From NCBI GenBank assembly GCA_036925085.1, contig JAUPFP010000038.1, positions 232,001 to 296,000 on the forward strand: DNA of 64,000 nucleotides, written 5' to 3'. The notes beneath the pieces were generated by a model, which searched no databases, was not told where the DNA came from, and worked only from the letters and a program-made list of their open reading frames with translations. Both the position numbers and the translations under genes were made by a program. Origin of the DNA: Brachycybe producta (Eukaryota; Arthropoda; Diplopoda; Playtdesmida; Andrognathidae). Each line of letters starts with the position of its first letter. Within the stretch, counting starts at the first letter, position 1. Positions 13,395 to 27,510 of the stretch are shown in pieces.

Positions 13395-13978
13395 AAGGTG
13401 GACCATACACGGTCCGATTTATTGGAATTGGAATCGACACTATTGAAACAAACAGACCAAAATGTTCAACATGTTCAAATTAAATGGGCAAACAGATTTA
13501 CTGTCTAACAATGCATTTGTCATCTAAAAGCAGTACAAAATATAAAAAAATGTATGAATTTAACGAACAAAGATTCTTGATTGTAAAGCCATAAAAGACT
13601 GAGCATCCAAAAAGAGAAAACAGTCAAATTTAAACTTCACTTATGAAATAAAAAGCTCAAAAATTGAGTAAAAAGTTTAAAAAGTGGACGACTATACAAG
13701 CTAGTGAAATCCACACACCAACAGGAAGGTGAAAGGCAACCTATAACGGTTTCACCACAGCCAAGTTGCTCATCAGTAGGCTTTAACTCCAACATGCAAA
13801 ATTGCGAGGCCACAATTTAGTGGCAAAAACCCAACAAGCATGTAGAAGTGGATCAAGGTCCTACTTTCGTTGGATATGTCCGATGTTGTAACCAACACAA
13901 GTTTTATTCAGATGTAGATCCAAATTGTTGGTTTCAACACTGTTGATTTCAATAAATCGGACGGTCTATTTCCACCTT
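13395..13978. mobile_element. TIR DNA transposon remnant
   Basis: Ends are imperfect inverted repeats of about 28 bp: AAGGTGGACCATACACGGTC on the left, and the reverse complement of the right end reads AAGGTGGAAATAGACCGTCC; both continue with CGATTTATTG. Length about 584 bp. No transposase motif and no clear TSD, so the superfamily is open. Confidence 0.6.
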
Positions 13979-15189
<1,211 letters not shown>

Positions 15190-15192
<3 letters not shown>

Positions 15193-15761
15193 ATGCATGC
15201 AATGAGGGCGGGGGTGTCGACGGTCAAATTGAGATCACGAATCGACCTTGGAGGTCATCGTCGAGGAAGACAAGATAAAAATAAAACAGAAAAGAAGTTA
15301 AGTGGGAGAGAAACCGAGAAAATTGAGGAGGAGGAGGACTAGAAGCTAGAACAACTCATTAACGTCATTAATTAAAACAAAAAACCACTTCATATAATGT
15401 ATATCTAAAAAAAAAGATTGATAGCAAAATGGAAGGGGGAGGAGAAAATGATAATAATCACCATCTTTGTCAAATGGTCAAGCTTTCAAAAACTGAACAA
15501 CAATGGAAAGAATAGATGGAGGTGCGATTTATAGAAATACAATGGAAACCTTTTAACAAGAAAAAAAATAACACGAAATATGTATGTTCGGGTCTAGTTC
15601 ATTAGAATAGTATAAAATGCTTTCTTTTAATAGAAAATTCGTTTAACAACAAAAAAATATTCTAGTCCCTCTTTCATTTAGTGTTGAACGGTTTTTCACT
15701 GTACTGTGTGCCAAAAAAAAAATCCTTGTGTATAATTCAGAATGATAACTTTGAAACCCAT
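15190..15761. other. Non-coding DNA
   Basis: AT-rich with GA-rich stretches; nothing recognised. Confidence 0.5.
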
Positions 15762-15943
15762 AGGCCTTGATTCCACTGGTGCAAAAATGTGAACTGTCTG
15801 AAAATTTCAACTGGTGAAAAAATAGAACAAACGTGGCTCCCGGCAATAATAGTGAATAGGCGAGGACCACGTTTGTTCTATTTTTTCACCAGTTGAAATT
15901 TTCAGACAGTTCAAATTTTCACCCCAAATGGAAACAAGGCCTT
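15762..15943. mobile_element. Foldback element family E, copy 1
   Basis: Near-perfect hairpin. The left arm runs AGGCCTTGATTCCACTGG through GAACTGTCTGAAAATTTCAA to GAACAAACGTGG; the right arm is the reverse complement, ending GGAAACAAGGCCT. Loop is about 30 bp. A second copy is at 48376. Confidence 0.75.
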
Positions 15944-17399
15944 TAGGAGGTTGGAATACCCAGACCACTTTTTTTTACTGCAAAATGAAGTCGGAGTTGT
16001 TTCAGCTGTAGCTGCAATGTATTTTCCATGGAAAAAGACACAAGGTGGTCGGTCGGTTTTGACAACAACCCGACTTCATTTCGAAGTCTTATATGAACAG
16101 GATTCCAACATATAAAATAATCCCTATTTAGTGGTATTCAATAAAATGTTAGAAACTTCGTACTTGAATTTGGGCCTCAGTCAAGTGTGAAGAAAAAGAT
16201 AAAATATTATAAGGTCAAAAAGTGACTAATAAAATAGAAAATAAATTGAGTAAAATTGTACTTGAAACCACAGGATCCAAATTATTAAGAGAAATTAGTG
16301 AGAGACCTTTTTTTTCAGAAAATTTAAAAGATATAAATTAAGTCTCAATTCAACATACACCTTCTTTAATCGACGATCACCTAATTGGTTTTTTGATCCA
16401 GTATGGGTCAGTTATAAGGTCATAAATTCCCATTTGGAAAGTCCCGAGAGAAAAAAAAAAACTAATAAATAGGTCCAAAAAAGGACAAAAAGAGGTTGAA
16501 AGAGGATTGAAAATGGGGAAAAGGGGTTTTGTGTTCAAAAGACAAAAAGGGTAAAAAAAGGTGGTTACTTTATTTGACAACATATCTCATAGATATATAA
16601 CTAGTTTTACTTATTACTATTTTCAACATTTGGGCAGGGACGTTTTATTATTTTTGTGAGTGAACCCATCAAACAAAAAGATGGACAACAACAGCAGAGT
16701 GGGTGGAGTTATTTGTCAGTTAAATTTCATCTCGTTTTCAAATTTTGAATGTTCTCCTCCTCCTCCTCCTCCTCCTCCTCGTCGTCTTCCCATAAACCGC
16801 GTCTCATAATGTCAAATAAGAACACAATTTAGAAGAAGAAGAAATTAAAAGAATGAAAGGAAAAATAACAACAACACCTGAAATAAGATAAAGGTTAAAG
16901 ACCGTACACAACGCAACTTCAAATTATATTTCAGCTTGTGTTCAGCCTGTTTTTTTTTGTATAATCATCAAATTCATCATCATATACAATTGATAAAACA
17001 AACAAACAAAAAACATAATTAAGAAAAATATATTTTTAAATGGCATCCTCCATCCGCCCATATAATACACCTACTACATTAATATAATAATTATACGTAA
17101 ACTTTGTTTTTGTTTTAAATTATTTTTTTATATGTATAAAAATGATATTTCTTTGAAATTTATCTTATATGCACGGTTGGAAAATTAGGGAACTTTCTCA
17201 AAACGGTAAAAGTATCAGAATGGCGGGAATTAAAGTGCATAAGAATTAAGTTGATTGCACTTAAGAGGCTAGATACATCGTTTAGTTCAAAATTTCTCCG
17301 AATGTAGGCGCTGCGATCGTTGTTGATTGAAAAATGGTTTTTTAACGTTTTTTCTCCCGGTTCGAAGTCACATAATAATTAATAGAAAAATAATTTCGC
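15944..17399. other. Non-coding DNA
   Basis: (TCC)n at 16755-16780; poly(A)-rich elsewhere. No gene seen. Confidence 0.5.
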
Positions 17400-18005
17400 G
17401 TGCTAACCTTCTAAAAAGAAAACATGGTGAAGCCAGTACATTAATGCACGTAATAATTATTTTGTTATTGTTCTGAGTTGTTTTTAACGGGAGTTCTTCA
17501 AATGTTTGGGTGACGGTTTTTTGCTCCTATGGGATTTAACATGGAGTTAAAAAAACGTAAGATTTTAAATGTTATTTAAAAATAGAAAGCCCTTTTAAAA
17601 TTTAGAAAAAGGAATAATCCTGAAGGCAATAAACACATGTAAGTACGTGCTAATTTTTCTGATTGCTCTAAATCATTTTTAATGAGAGTTCTCTTAACTT
17701 TTGTTGGACGGTGTTTTAGTCCTATGGGACTTAACATGGAGTTTAAAAACGTACGATTTTAAACGTTATTAAAAAATAGAAGGACCTTTTCAAAATTTAT
17801 AAAAAGGAAACATCGTGAAGCCAATACATGAATGTATGTGCTAATTATTTTGTTATTGTTCTAAATCAGTTTTAACGAGAGTTTTTCAAATGTTTGTGGG
17901 ACGGTTTTTGATCCTATGGGATTTAACATGAGGTTAAAAAACGAACGACTTTGAACCTTGTTTAAAAATAGAAGGACCTTTTCAAAAATTATATAAATCG
18001 AGCAC
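17400..18005 (+). repeat. Tandem repeat, about 194 bp x 3
   Basis: Three diverged units marked by CCTATGGGATTTAACATGG at 17526, 17721 (CCTATGGGACTTAACATGG) and 17913, giving periods of 195 and 192. Each unit also carries GAAGCCA(A/G)TACAT, ATTGTTCTAA-like and ACGGTTTTT sequence. No coding signal. Could be a remnant of a satellite or of a transposon interior. Confidence 0.75.
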
Positions 18006-20344
18006 GTGAAGAACAATACTTTTCATTGCATTTTGCGCTTTACTGTATTTTAATTGAGCGATTGTGAAGCGATTTCTTGCAGTTTTAGTAACACCATATA
18101 AGAACACTCATTTGTCTCGTTGTCGTCTGCTCAAAACAACAAGATGGACGTGGATCTAGGCTCTTAAAATTAAAATTCCGATTTCTCCGAGAGAAAAAAA
18201 AAATTTTTTGTTCCCGAATTCTCGAAATTGATGTTTTTTTAATCTCGATTTTACCTTTATATTACCATTTTTCAGTTTGTTTTTAAAATTTTCGAATTTT
18301 TTGTAGATTTTTTTAAGTTTTCATTGCATTTATATGTGATGTACCCAGATTTATAATCTGAATCGGAAACTAAATTAAAAATATTGTAATGTATATAAGA
18401 TAAGACTATAAAATAATTTACAAAATAAGTAAAACTGCCTTATATGTGAGGCTTATTAAAGTTAGTTTCAAGAACACATTGAACAATTAATTATTATTAA
18501 TTTAATTGTAATATTTTTTGAGCAAATAAGTTTGAAAATCCCAATTTTATTTAATATTCTCCCCCCCCCCCCTTATTGTTTGGTTCCCGAATTTCCCAAA
18601 CCCTGCTCATATTTTAAAGATTTCTATATTGACCGCTAGAGGGCGCAGCAAATAGAAAAATATTAATAAAAACAAATGAGAAGAAGAAAAGAAAAATAAT
18701 AATAACCAAAAAAACACACACGTGTTCCATAAAGAGTTCTTTTAAAACTTATGTCATATTTGATAATTCAAGAATAAATAATTGCTGCATTATTTAGTGA
18801 AAATAAAAAAGTGCAGCTGCAGAGAAGTTTATAAAAACAGGGCGAGGTTTAATAATAAAACATGGCTATATAATATATATATTAAAAGTATAGGGCGAAT
18901 TCATGATAAGAAAATACGAAAGAAATATTAAAAACCCTATCATTTTCCATTATGGTGTTTGGTGACGTCATCGCCACACTTTAAGCAAATTTATAAGTTT
19001 TGTATTTAACCATAAGAAAAAGAAATCTAACAACAACTGGCGGAAGTAAAATGTTCTCTCTCAATATTAAATATTAGAAGAAGAAGAAAAAAAGCGAATT
19101 ACTGAACAAACACTATAGGGGTCAAAACATAGACTTGAATGAAATCACTGAATATTTGAATCCTTTTTTATTATTATTATAAACTTAACTAGTAAATACT
19201 ATTATTCATAAACGCGTCCAGGTTATTCAACTTGAAACATTATTTTGTACAAAAATTTAAAATGTAAAACCAGACTCCACCTAGGACAGGACTAAAGATG
19301 ACGTCATTACTGGTCACCTTTCTTTTTCCACCCTGTTTCTCTCTCTCTCTCTCCCACATAAAAAAAAACCTTATCCATTACGATGACCCTCACTCAGCCT
19401 CCTCCCAATTGCCACAAAAAAAAACAATTTTTTGGCCATGAAAGGTTAGGACTTTAAAAAAAAAAAAAATAAGAAGGCTGCTAAACAACAAACTTTTTAA
19501 ACTTTTAAAGTTTTTCTTACAACAAAAAAAGGGTGTGGTGTTAAGACACATTTATACAAAATAAATAACATGTCATTCATTATATTTAAAAAAAAGTAAC
19601 ATTAGAAGGGAAAAAAAACCGAAAGGTTTGTTTCAACAAAACATGTTGGGGGTAACAATGAAATATATATATATAGGCATAAAATTATAAAGACTTAAAA
19701 AAACAGAAAAGTCATTAACTGAAGAAGGAGGAATATCTTAAGTTATAGTTCATCACAGCGTGACGTTAATTGTGCCGCTAAGAATTATATTACATTAGGA
19801 TCATCATCATCATCATCATATAGCCTCCATCCATATTGCAATCTTAAAAAGGGAAATATGGAATAAGAAAGGAATTGAAAACATAGAAATGATCTTGCGG
19901 TGGGTATTTACGTCAAATACAAAGGGGTTATTCGTAAAGATTTACTGAAATGCATACCACGTTTTAAGGGCCTAACTGTATGAAGTAGGGCACTACCCAG
20001 AAGGCCTCCCTCCACCAAACAACCCATTATTGTTTTGGTAAAATTAAAAAGTATGGGACATTAAAAACTGGAATGTAGTAAATGAATGTGTTTAAAGATT
20101 TTTTATGTTGATAGTGAAGTTTGAAGTTTAGTAATAGTGTTTTAAGAAGCGGGTTTTTTTTTAATTTTTGAAGTGCTATTAAATTTCTTTTTAAATACCT
20201 TCCTAAAAATATTTTTATAACATTCAATTACTATTGTAGTTGCTAACACGTATACTTTAAAATTTTCTTTTCAATATTTCCTTATGTAATTTTGTAATTT
20301 TTAATAATAATTCTCAACACAACAGAAGTTCTTACAATTTCAGT
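18006..20344. other. Non-coding DNA
   Basis: 12-nt C run at 18561-18572. A sequence ending CCCGAATTTCCCAAACCCTG near 18602 resembles an hAT-type right terminus without a matching left end. CTCF-like motif at 18633-18646. TGACGTCA octamers near 18963 and 19300; (ATC)n near 19801. No gene seen. Confidence 0.5.
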
Positions 20345-20530
20345 TCATAAATGTCGTAAACGAGATACTAAGTGTTAAAAACTAGAATCACTTTTAAAAT
20401 AAGTATTTTTTCATGTTGATATAAATAATACTGACAAAATATATCAACATAAACATATTTTTAAATCATTGAGCTACCCTTCTAGTTTCTAAAAACACCT
20501 TAAATTTGTTTTCCTGTTACTCCTTGAGTT
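20345..20530. mobile_element. Foldback MITE family A, short copy
   Basis: TTTCATGTTGATAT and its inverse ATATCAACAT flank a short loop, followed by GAGCTACCCTTCTAGTTTCT, the right-arm signature of the family. Confidence 0.6.
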
Positions 20531-20544
20531 CGAGCAGAGTTCGC

Positions 20545-20559
20545 GGGGGGGGGGGGGGG
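20545..20559 (+). repeat. Poly(G) run, 15 nt
   Basis: Uninterrupted G run; one of nine C/G homopolymers of 11 nt or more in the window. Confidence 0.95.
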
Positions 20560-20703
20560 AATTACACTTTAAAAACTACCAAGTAAACTTTTGTCATAAG
20601 GAAGCCATACACTAATGATTTTTCCCCTGTTCAAGTTATCACAAATTCTGCATATGGCAGACATTTTACATTCAACCTATAAAATGGAAACTGTTTGTGA
20701 CAC

Positions 20704-20738
20704 CCCCTGCACATGTGTCGGCAGACACATGTGTGGGG
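20704..20738 (+). other. Short stable hairpin
   Basis: CCCC(TG)CACATGTGTC, loop GGCA, then GACACATGTGTGGGG: about 14 paired bases with one bulge. It lies at the left side of the GC-richer LTR-like block; the sequence from TGTGGGGAATGT could be an LTR start. Confidence 0.5.
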
Positions 20739-21655
20739 AATGTCGCTACTTGGTTTTTTGAAGTCTGACCACCCCTATCTTTGGATGGAAAGGTTGCCCA
20801 TAAAGACAAGTGTCCAACTTACGAAAATGGTTTTCTTTTCGTTGGCACATATAGAAACAATTTAAGAGAGGAAATTACTTTTCCCTCATGTCCAGTGACA
20901 CTGGACAGGCCCAAATAATTTCTATGAAATCATTTGCATATTTTGGAGAAATAAGTTCCAAAAAAGAAAATATATTGGGACCAGAGGTTGCCATTGGTCA
21001 GTGACCTATGGGCGGCCACTGGTCACGAGTGGCCCCTCCCAAGGGCCAAAGTAATAAAACAAGCATGCAAGGTACCCTCGAGAGGACAATAGGCAAAAAG
21101 TTGGGGCATGAGAATCTTCCCCCCTCGTCTAAAGATAAAATATTCTAAGTTCAAGAACTCAAGACTTTTTTGTAAAGTCAATTCAGACACTTATGTATTA
21201 TTTTATATTCACTTGTAATATACTACAATCACTATAAAATAAAGTCAGTTTGTATCACAAATAAGAGGAGTCGTTTTCTTATTTGTGGAAGTCATCACTT
21301 TCTCTTTAAAACGTGGGAACTTTGAGTCCCGTACACACACGGAACCTGAAACAGAGCAACATGCCAGGGAGTCCTACTCCAACCCGGAGCAGAGGCGCGA
21401 CCAAGGGCCGCACATCCAGGTCATCAAGTTGACCTGGATCCCCGCAGGTCAAGGAGCCCGAGCTCGGGAGGTGCAGAGCGGCGTACAATCCCAACTCAAC
21501 CGGCTGGTATAGGACCAGCCACCCAACGAAGAGACAATCAAAGTGCAGAAATGCCTGGACCCAGTCCAGGCATGCTACACGTTTAACACAAATTTTGGGT
21601 TAAAAAAGGACCTTAGCATTAGCCACTGCAGTGGCACCGTAAGGAGGGAGAAAAA
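20730..21655 (+). mobile_element. Probable LTR-retrotransposon remnant, GC-richer than surroundings
   Basis: Stands out in base composition. An AATAAA with downstream sequence at about 21239 could be an LTR polyadenylation site. It is followed by a short GC-rich leader/gag-like stretch (21310-21530) with an ATG at 21361 whose frame soon stops, and a purine tract GTAAGGAGGGAG near 21640 like a PPT. Perfect hairpin ATGCCTGGAC/GTCCAGGCAT at 21551-21573 and palindrome GCCACTGCAGTGGC near 21624. No reverse transcriptase, no second LTR, no confirmed boundaries. The assignment is inference; a SINE or captured gene fragment is possible. Confidence 0.35.
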
Positions 21656-24600
21656 AATAAAATGAATATCTATAAATCCATATTAAATGGTTTTACCTAT
21701 TTAATATTCAAGCTCCAACATGTGTTTTATAAAAATATAATGACCCCATAAGCTTTTTTTTATAAATATATTTTCACATTGAAATAATTACAACTCATTT
21801 CAAAATTGAATGAGCTCACTTTTTTTATGTATTATGAAATTAGGAATAAACAAAGTGGATGTCGTGAAACAAAGAAGTCACACAACATTAAAGAGGCTAA
21901 GTGGCAAATGAAATAAGTCATAATAATAAAATATCCGACTAGAACATATTTCTCTATTCATATATATATTTCTTTTCTATTATAAAGAATGGTGAATTTT
22001 TCATACGACCCATTGTCTCCCTCTCTATCTCTTTATCGTATTACCAGGGCAAATGTATAAATAGAAGGAGGAGTGTGACCACTGAATGAATGACAATTAT
22101 AAAATTGAAAATGATGAGCCAAAAACACAATAATATATTAAATTTATATACACGATTTGTGTTGACATTATTTAAACAAGACTTCTTTATTATTATTTTG
22201 TTTTAAGACAAAACAAAATTAGGCTTAATATAAATATGACCTCGATGTGCCACTTGTTATGCTACTTCAGTATTACAAAAAAAAATCGCTACATTATTAC
22301 TGAAACACAACTTCAACAAAAAACAAGACAAATACATCTTCAAGTTATGTTTTTTTTAATATATACGAGTTATTTGTTAAACTGTGTTCTCAAAAGTAAA
22401 AAAAAACCAGAAATGTCAGAGGAATCAGAACCGAAATCACTAATGTTGGTATTTTTTTCTTTTAAGACGTAAGACACGAGAGTGGCACCTGACGATGAAT
22501 CATTAATGACCCCATAATGTCTTAAGATCAAACAGCCATGACCCCCCCCCCCCTCCTCTTAAGAAACCTTCTTCCAAAATCTCTGCACCTCCCCCCAAAA
22601 TACCCCTTTTACCACCCCTTTAAATGTTCCCAGCTGCAAAAATCCATGAACAACCTTTCTTTAATAATTATTGCAGCATTACTAGTAAGGTACAAACAAT
22701 AAAACAGGTAAAAATTGAGGTAAAGCATTTTTTTTATATATAAAACAAACCAAAGAACTAGTTACACAGATTATTAGAAATATAATGAGGATTGTTGTAA
22801 TCAAAAGTTGAGAAACTTAAACTTAATAAAATTTCGCTTAAAAAAAGAGAAAAAAGGAAAAGAAAAATCTTATTTTGTAAGATGATTGTAAGATGATTGA
22901 ATGACTGACTATTCATATAAAAATCTAGAAATTTGGATAAAATATTTCCTTCCGCATTTTGAATTTCAAACTTAGGTGAGAAAACAGTAGAGAAAAAAAA
23001 AATAGCCACATTTTTTTTTGTGGAAAAATAATAAAATAAATTGCAATCATATTGTTCGCACGTCACTTTCACCCCATCCAAACAACAACAGACAGACACG
23101 ATTTCCGGTCATTGTGAATATCAAAAAGTATGTTTATAATATTTTACAAAAAAAAAGTTTCAACCATTTTTTTCTAAAAAAAAACAACCCTGAAAAGGTT
23201 TTGTCTGTACAAAATTTTCTCAACATTCTTATTTTAAGTTATTACGAGTTAAATTCTTACCAAAATTTTGAATTTTATCAATTTTTCTGTATAACCAAAA
23301 TGATGAGAAAAAAAAACAACAACAGCAAAATCAATTCCTTAAGATATTTCTAAAGTCGTCACGATTTCCCATACTATAGACACATAATATACGTGGGTTT
23401 CATATACATGTAGCTTCTAAAAAAAACTACAATATACTGTATGTGAAATATTATACATTACCATCAAAAATGAAAAGTTAGTTATTCTGCACAATGACTT
23501 GTCACTGAGTTTCAGGTAATGTACAGAATGCCATTGAAAAAGAACCCAATTTTGAAAATATAAATAATTTATGTAGATTAAGGTTCTTGTTTTAGGCATT
23601 CTTCACATAGCCAAAATACATTAGTAATTGTCTAAGAATTACAACTAAATTATTAATTCTGTACACTGGTGGTTATAACAAATATAATTGTTTGCAATCA
23701 CACAAAATTAATAAAAATCCAACAAAAAATAAGACCTTTCTTCTAAGCCGTCCTTCTTTTCTATTCGCCACGTGCCATTAGTAGCATGTAGTCATTGTAG
23801 TGTGATCGAAGTAAAAGGTTAGCAACCGCTTGCGGAAGATTAAATTAAAAAAAAGACGTGGGTGTTCACAGCGCCACCTACGCCAAAACTGATAGTCTCA
23901 AGTTCAATTTGTAGTATGCAATTTCAAATTTTATATTGTAATTTCATAACTCATTTGTATATTCACATGAGCTCTAATTGGAGCTTAAAAAAGTAAATTT
24001 GGTCTACACATTCATATCTGAGAACGTCAAATCATATGTGGTTATATTCTCCTTCATCAATTCATCATCATCATCATCATCTGATCAGATGATTGATAAG
24101 TGATGATCCATACTAGAATGTTTCCTAGGCAATTCAGTCAAATTTGCACAATTTTGGCTTTGACTAAAATAGTTTTAAAAATCCTAGTAACCTACCTTTT
24201 TTTTGTTGAAATAGATTTTAATAAGTGCTAGGATACGTCATTTGTTCCCTTTATAATACGATCTAAGCATATATACCTTGTATTGTTCCAATGGTTCATC
24301 CATCCCACTATAAACCACAGAGAATCCTTTTTTATACTCAATGCTTCATTAATTAAAACCATGGGAATGTTTAACACATATCCATATGTATATATGCAGA
24401 CCTTGTATAATATCATTGTATATTTAAACATTCATTACTATTCAACACGTTTCTCATATATTAGGTGTGTGTTCAGAGTAGATTAGTATAATTTCCACAT
24501 TTATTTGAAATTATTTCAAAATCATGTTATATTGGTAAGGCAAAAAAAAAAACTTGACCAAAAACCCTACAGATTTTTTCCTAAATTCTAATCTCAATCT

Positions 24601-25110
24601 CAATGTCTTCGATGTCGATTTTTCAATAAGAATTCAATAGCAACATACTGTGGGAATGTATTGTACCCAACAATTATATTCCCGTACTTCTGGTTCATGC
24701 AATGAATTTTCAAAGTTGCATCGTCATGAGGTACCTATTGAACGAGCTCAAACACGTCCACTATGAACTGCCCTAACATTTGAGGCGCGTATTGCACACG
24801 GAAAATGAAGACATTCTTGTCTTAAAGGTTTCATTCCATTCCCGGATTAACAAACGTCACAACTTGTTATTACAAACTTCAATTCATAATTACAAATTGT
24901 ACAATTCTTAATTAGAAATGTGACAGTTCGTAAATACAAACTGTACACTTCGTAATTTCGTAATTATGTCTTTCAATTTGTAATTACGAATTACAAGACT
25001 CCATATAGTCTAAAAAATTATGATTTTTCTTTAAACTAACTAGATTAGTTTGAAGTTCAAACATAGGAGAACTCAGGCTTAGTTGAAGTTCTCCTAAAGG
25101 CTAGATGTAA
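21656..25110. other. AT-rich non-coding DNA
   Basis: 12-nt C run at 22542-22553; (ATC)n at about 24060-24081; a CTCF-like GCGCCACCTA at 23871-23880. Degenerate short repeats of a GTAATTACAAACTG-like unit at 24850-25000. Frames up to 113 codons (22758-23099, minus) are low-complexity. Confidence 0.5.
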
Positions 25111-25233
25111 TGATCGTATTTTTAATGATTGCTAAAGTTAAAGGTAGTGCTAAATTCATGACCATTAGATAGAAAGTTTTATGAAAAAAGTGATGAGTTT
25201 AGCACTAACATTGACTAAACAGTGAATACGATC
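25111..25233. repeat. Small palindromic repeat family D, copy 3
   Basis: Ends TGATCGTATT...AATACGATC pair with each other; the interior matches the copy at 3114 (GTTAAAGGTAGTGCTAAAT and TTTAGCACTAACATTGAC). It abuts the Harbinger-like element that follows. Confidence 0.65.
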
Positions 25234-25237
25234 CTTA

Positions 25238-25547
25238 TACCTTGTACACACACGAGTTAAATGAATTCAAATTAAATGTGTTTAGGTGAATTATATGGAA
25301 TCCAGTTAAGGACACATGAACACAAATAAAAATTGACTTTATTATTAATATTTTAAATTAAAATACTAAGTCAATATTTTGTCAATAGTTTATATAATTA
25401 TATTTAAGTATTAACTCAATATTTTTATGTTTTATATATTTAACTGAATAAATAGAATTCGACATATTGTTTGTTTGCCCTTCACAGGGCTCTGTAGAAC
25501 ACATTTATTATTTAAATGCAATTAAATTGTCAGGTGTGTACTAGGTA
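25238..25547. mobile_element. PIF/Harbinger-like MITE family B, copy 1
   Basis: 310 bp. Left end TACCTTGTACACACACGAGT, right end ATTGTCAGGTGTGTACTAGGTA: imperfect TIRs. Flanked by TTA at 25235-25237 and 25548-25550. The same sequence recurs at 29042, 42141 and 42444. Confidence 0.8.
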
Positions 25548-25550
25548 TTA

Positions 25551-27130
25551 ACCTATAAGTAGTAGTATCTTTAGTTGAATAAACAAAATGTTTTCACCCA
25601 TGCAGGTTATTAGATTTAGTATGACAGAATTATAAGTTCTTTAAGATTGAATTCCCCCCCCCCCCCCCCCAATTTCTCTGTTTTGTCGGACGCTTATAAA
25701 TATCGACATAATCGGCATTAGGTAATACCAATACATAAAGAATTTGAACTATCGGAGACGATACAGCCTGTTTGCCGATGTATCGGTCGACCATTACCGT
25801 TTACCGACCTTCGTTGAAGATGTTGGATACCTCCAGATTACGACTTGAAACTATATTTAACTATCACATGTGCAATAAGTTCAAAGCAATTGTCATAGCG
25901 ACGAAATCGACATGCGATTCCTCTCAGATTAATATTTTTTTTATTCAAATATTCCTTTTTCATCTTCAAACTCTTAAAACCCAATCCATTCATTGAGAAA
26001 TCTCCACTTTTTCTAGAACCACAGGAAGCATTTTTACATTATGTCAATTGAAATTGCTTCATTGAACAATGCATAGCAAAAATCATAAGAAAGAAATCAT
26101 TCTAAAAACTGCAAACGAGCAGAGAATGTCCCAAATATAGAAATAATATTACCTAAAATAAACTATACTAGAAGAAGCAACCCCCCCCCCCCCCAAAAAA
26201 AAAAATCGGAATTTAATAAAGCTGCAGACGTTACACCTTACTATATACATACTCTTCATTAGAAAGCCACCTTTTCCAATATAACCAAAAAAATGCCATT
26301 GCTAATTTGCTACCACTTATTAGTAGCCATGTAAGACCCATGTCAACGTACAGCTGAATCGTCTTTTTATTTTCACTCTTCATTTTTTAAAAAAAAAAAT
26401 GTTGTCATAGACAACTTTGATGTTAAAAGCTCAGCATCAATTTCACTTTTCCTTTTTTTTTTTTTTTTAAAAAAAAAGGGACCATCATCACCGGAAGAAA
26501 ACTTGTATGGAGTCAGCATTTTTGAATATCGGTAATTAAACTAATTATCAATTCTAACAATATAAAATTTAATGATTAAAATGCAAAAGAATCTCAGATT
26601 TATTAAGCTTAAATGACAAAGTAAAATTAGATACTTGTCACTAAGGGCTAAACTTTTATGCAAATAAATATTCAAAAATAAGCAAATTATTTATAGAAAT
26701 TAGTATGCGTTTTATGCAAATAAAAATAAATCCACACTAAAATACAAAATCAACAAACAAATTGACCATTTTAAGAAAAGTGTACTTAAATATCTGAAGC
26801 AACTAACAGAAAATGTTAAATCAAAACGATTTTTAGTTTAAAAGAAACAGTATAGGTTTTTGTAAATCTAAACAAGTGTATTTTAAAAATGAAGTTAAAG
26901 TTAATACAAATTTTCGAAGATTACACAATTTGTGTAGGTTTCTTTTGGCAAACTTTTTTGTCCTAATTTATTTATGGTCACTGATCACAGCAAATTCCGA
27001 CAAAGTTTAATGTGTTGTCACCTGAGGTAAGTTTAAAATGAATCATAAGTTACCATAATTAAGAGACCTTTTACTACCTTTAGTAGCACTTGACACGAAA
27101 TAAAATATAGTGAAAGCAATACCTGTTTTT
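25551..27130. other. AT-rich non-coding DNA
   Basis: C runs of 17 nt (25654-25670) and 14 nt (26181-26194); adjoining T and A homopolymers near 26385 and 26450-26480. No gene seen. Confidence 0.5.
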
Positions 27131-27132
27131 GT

Positions 27133-27510
27133 TTGGAAAAATTACTCGTGGTGATTGTCCTAAACCGCAGTCCAGTGATATTCATAAAGCACTATACATG
27201 GACAGGGCTGACCACTCTAGGAAAATTCGGGAAATTTTTGCTAGGACAGATTCATATTATTGGTCTTTTTTTCCCTAGAGTTATACGACAATGGAACTCT
27301 CTTCCTGAGGAAGTGGTGAATGGGGATACTTTTGTTTTGTGGGATTGACATTTGTATATTCATTTTTTTATATATGTGCATATATATATGTGCTTGACAA
27401 TGCTTAATGCTTGCTGCATGTGGACTTTAATGTCCCTCTGCCATAGGCCTATTTGGTTGCTAGCAGAGTACTAATTGTGATTGTAATTGTACTACCCCCA
27501 AAATGTCGTT
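27133..27510 (+). pseudogene. LINE (non-LTR retrotransposon) ORF2 C-terminal fragment
   Basis: Frames at 27190-27350 encode the characteristic C-terminal motif of LINE reverse-transcriptase ORFs (Jockey/CR1/L2 type): FFPRVIRQWNSLPEEVV, followed by a stop at about 27346. The residues expected just upstream (RTDSYYWSF) are present in another frame; a one-base change in the T run near 27270 separates them. The open frame drawn through here is therefore a frameshifted relic. The tail to about 27510, with TGCTTGCTGCATGTGG and GTGATTGTAATTGTAC, is typical of a LINE 3' end. No RT catalytic core is left. Confidence 0.7.

Noticed and set aside
22758..23353. Overlapping frames of 111-113 codons on opposite strands
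   Set aside because: AT-rich Phe/Asn/Lys composition, no motif, no splice context.
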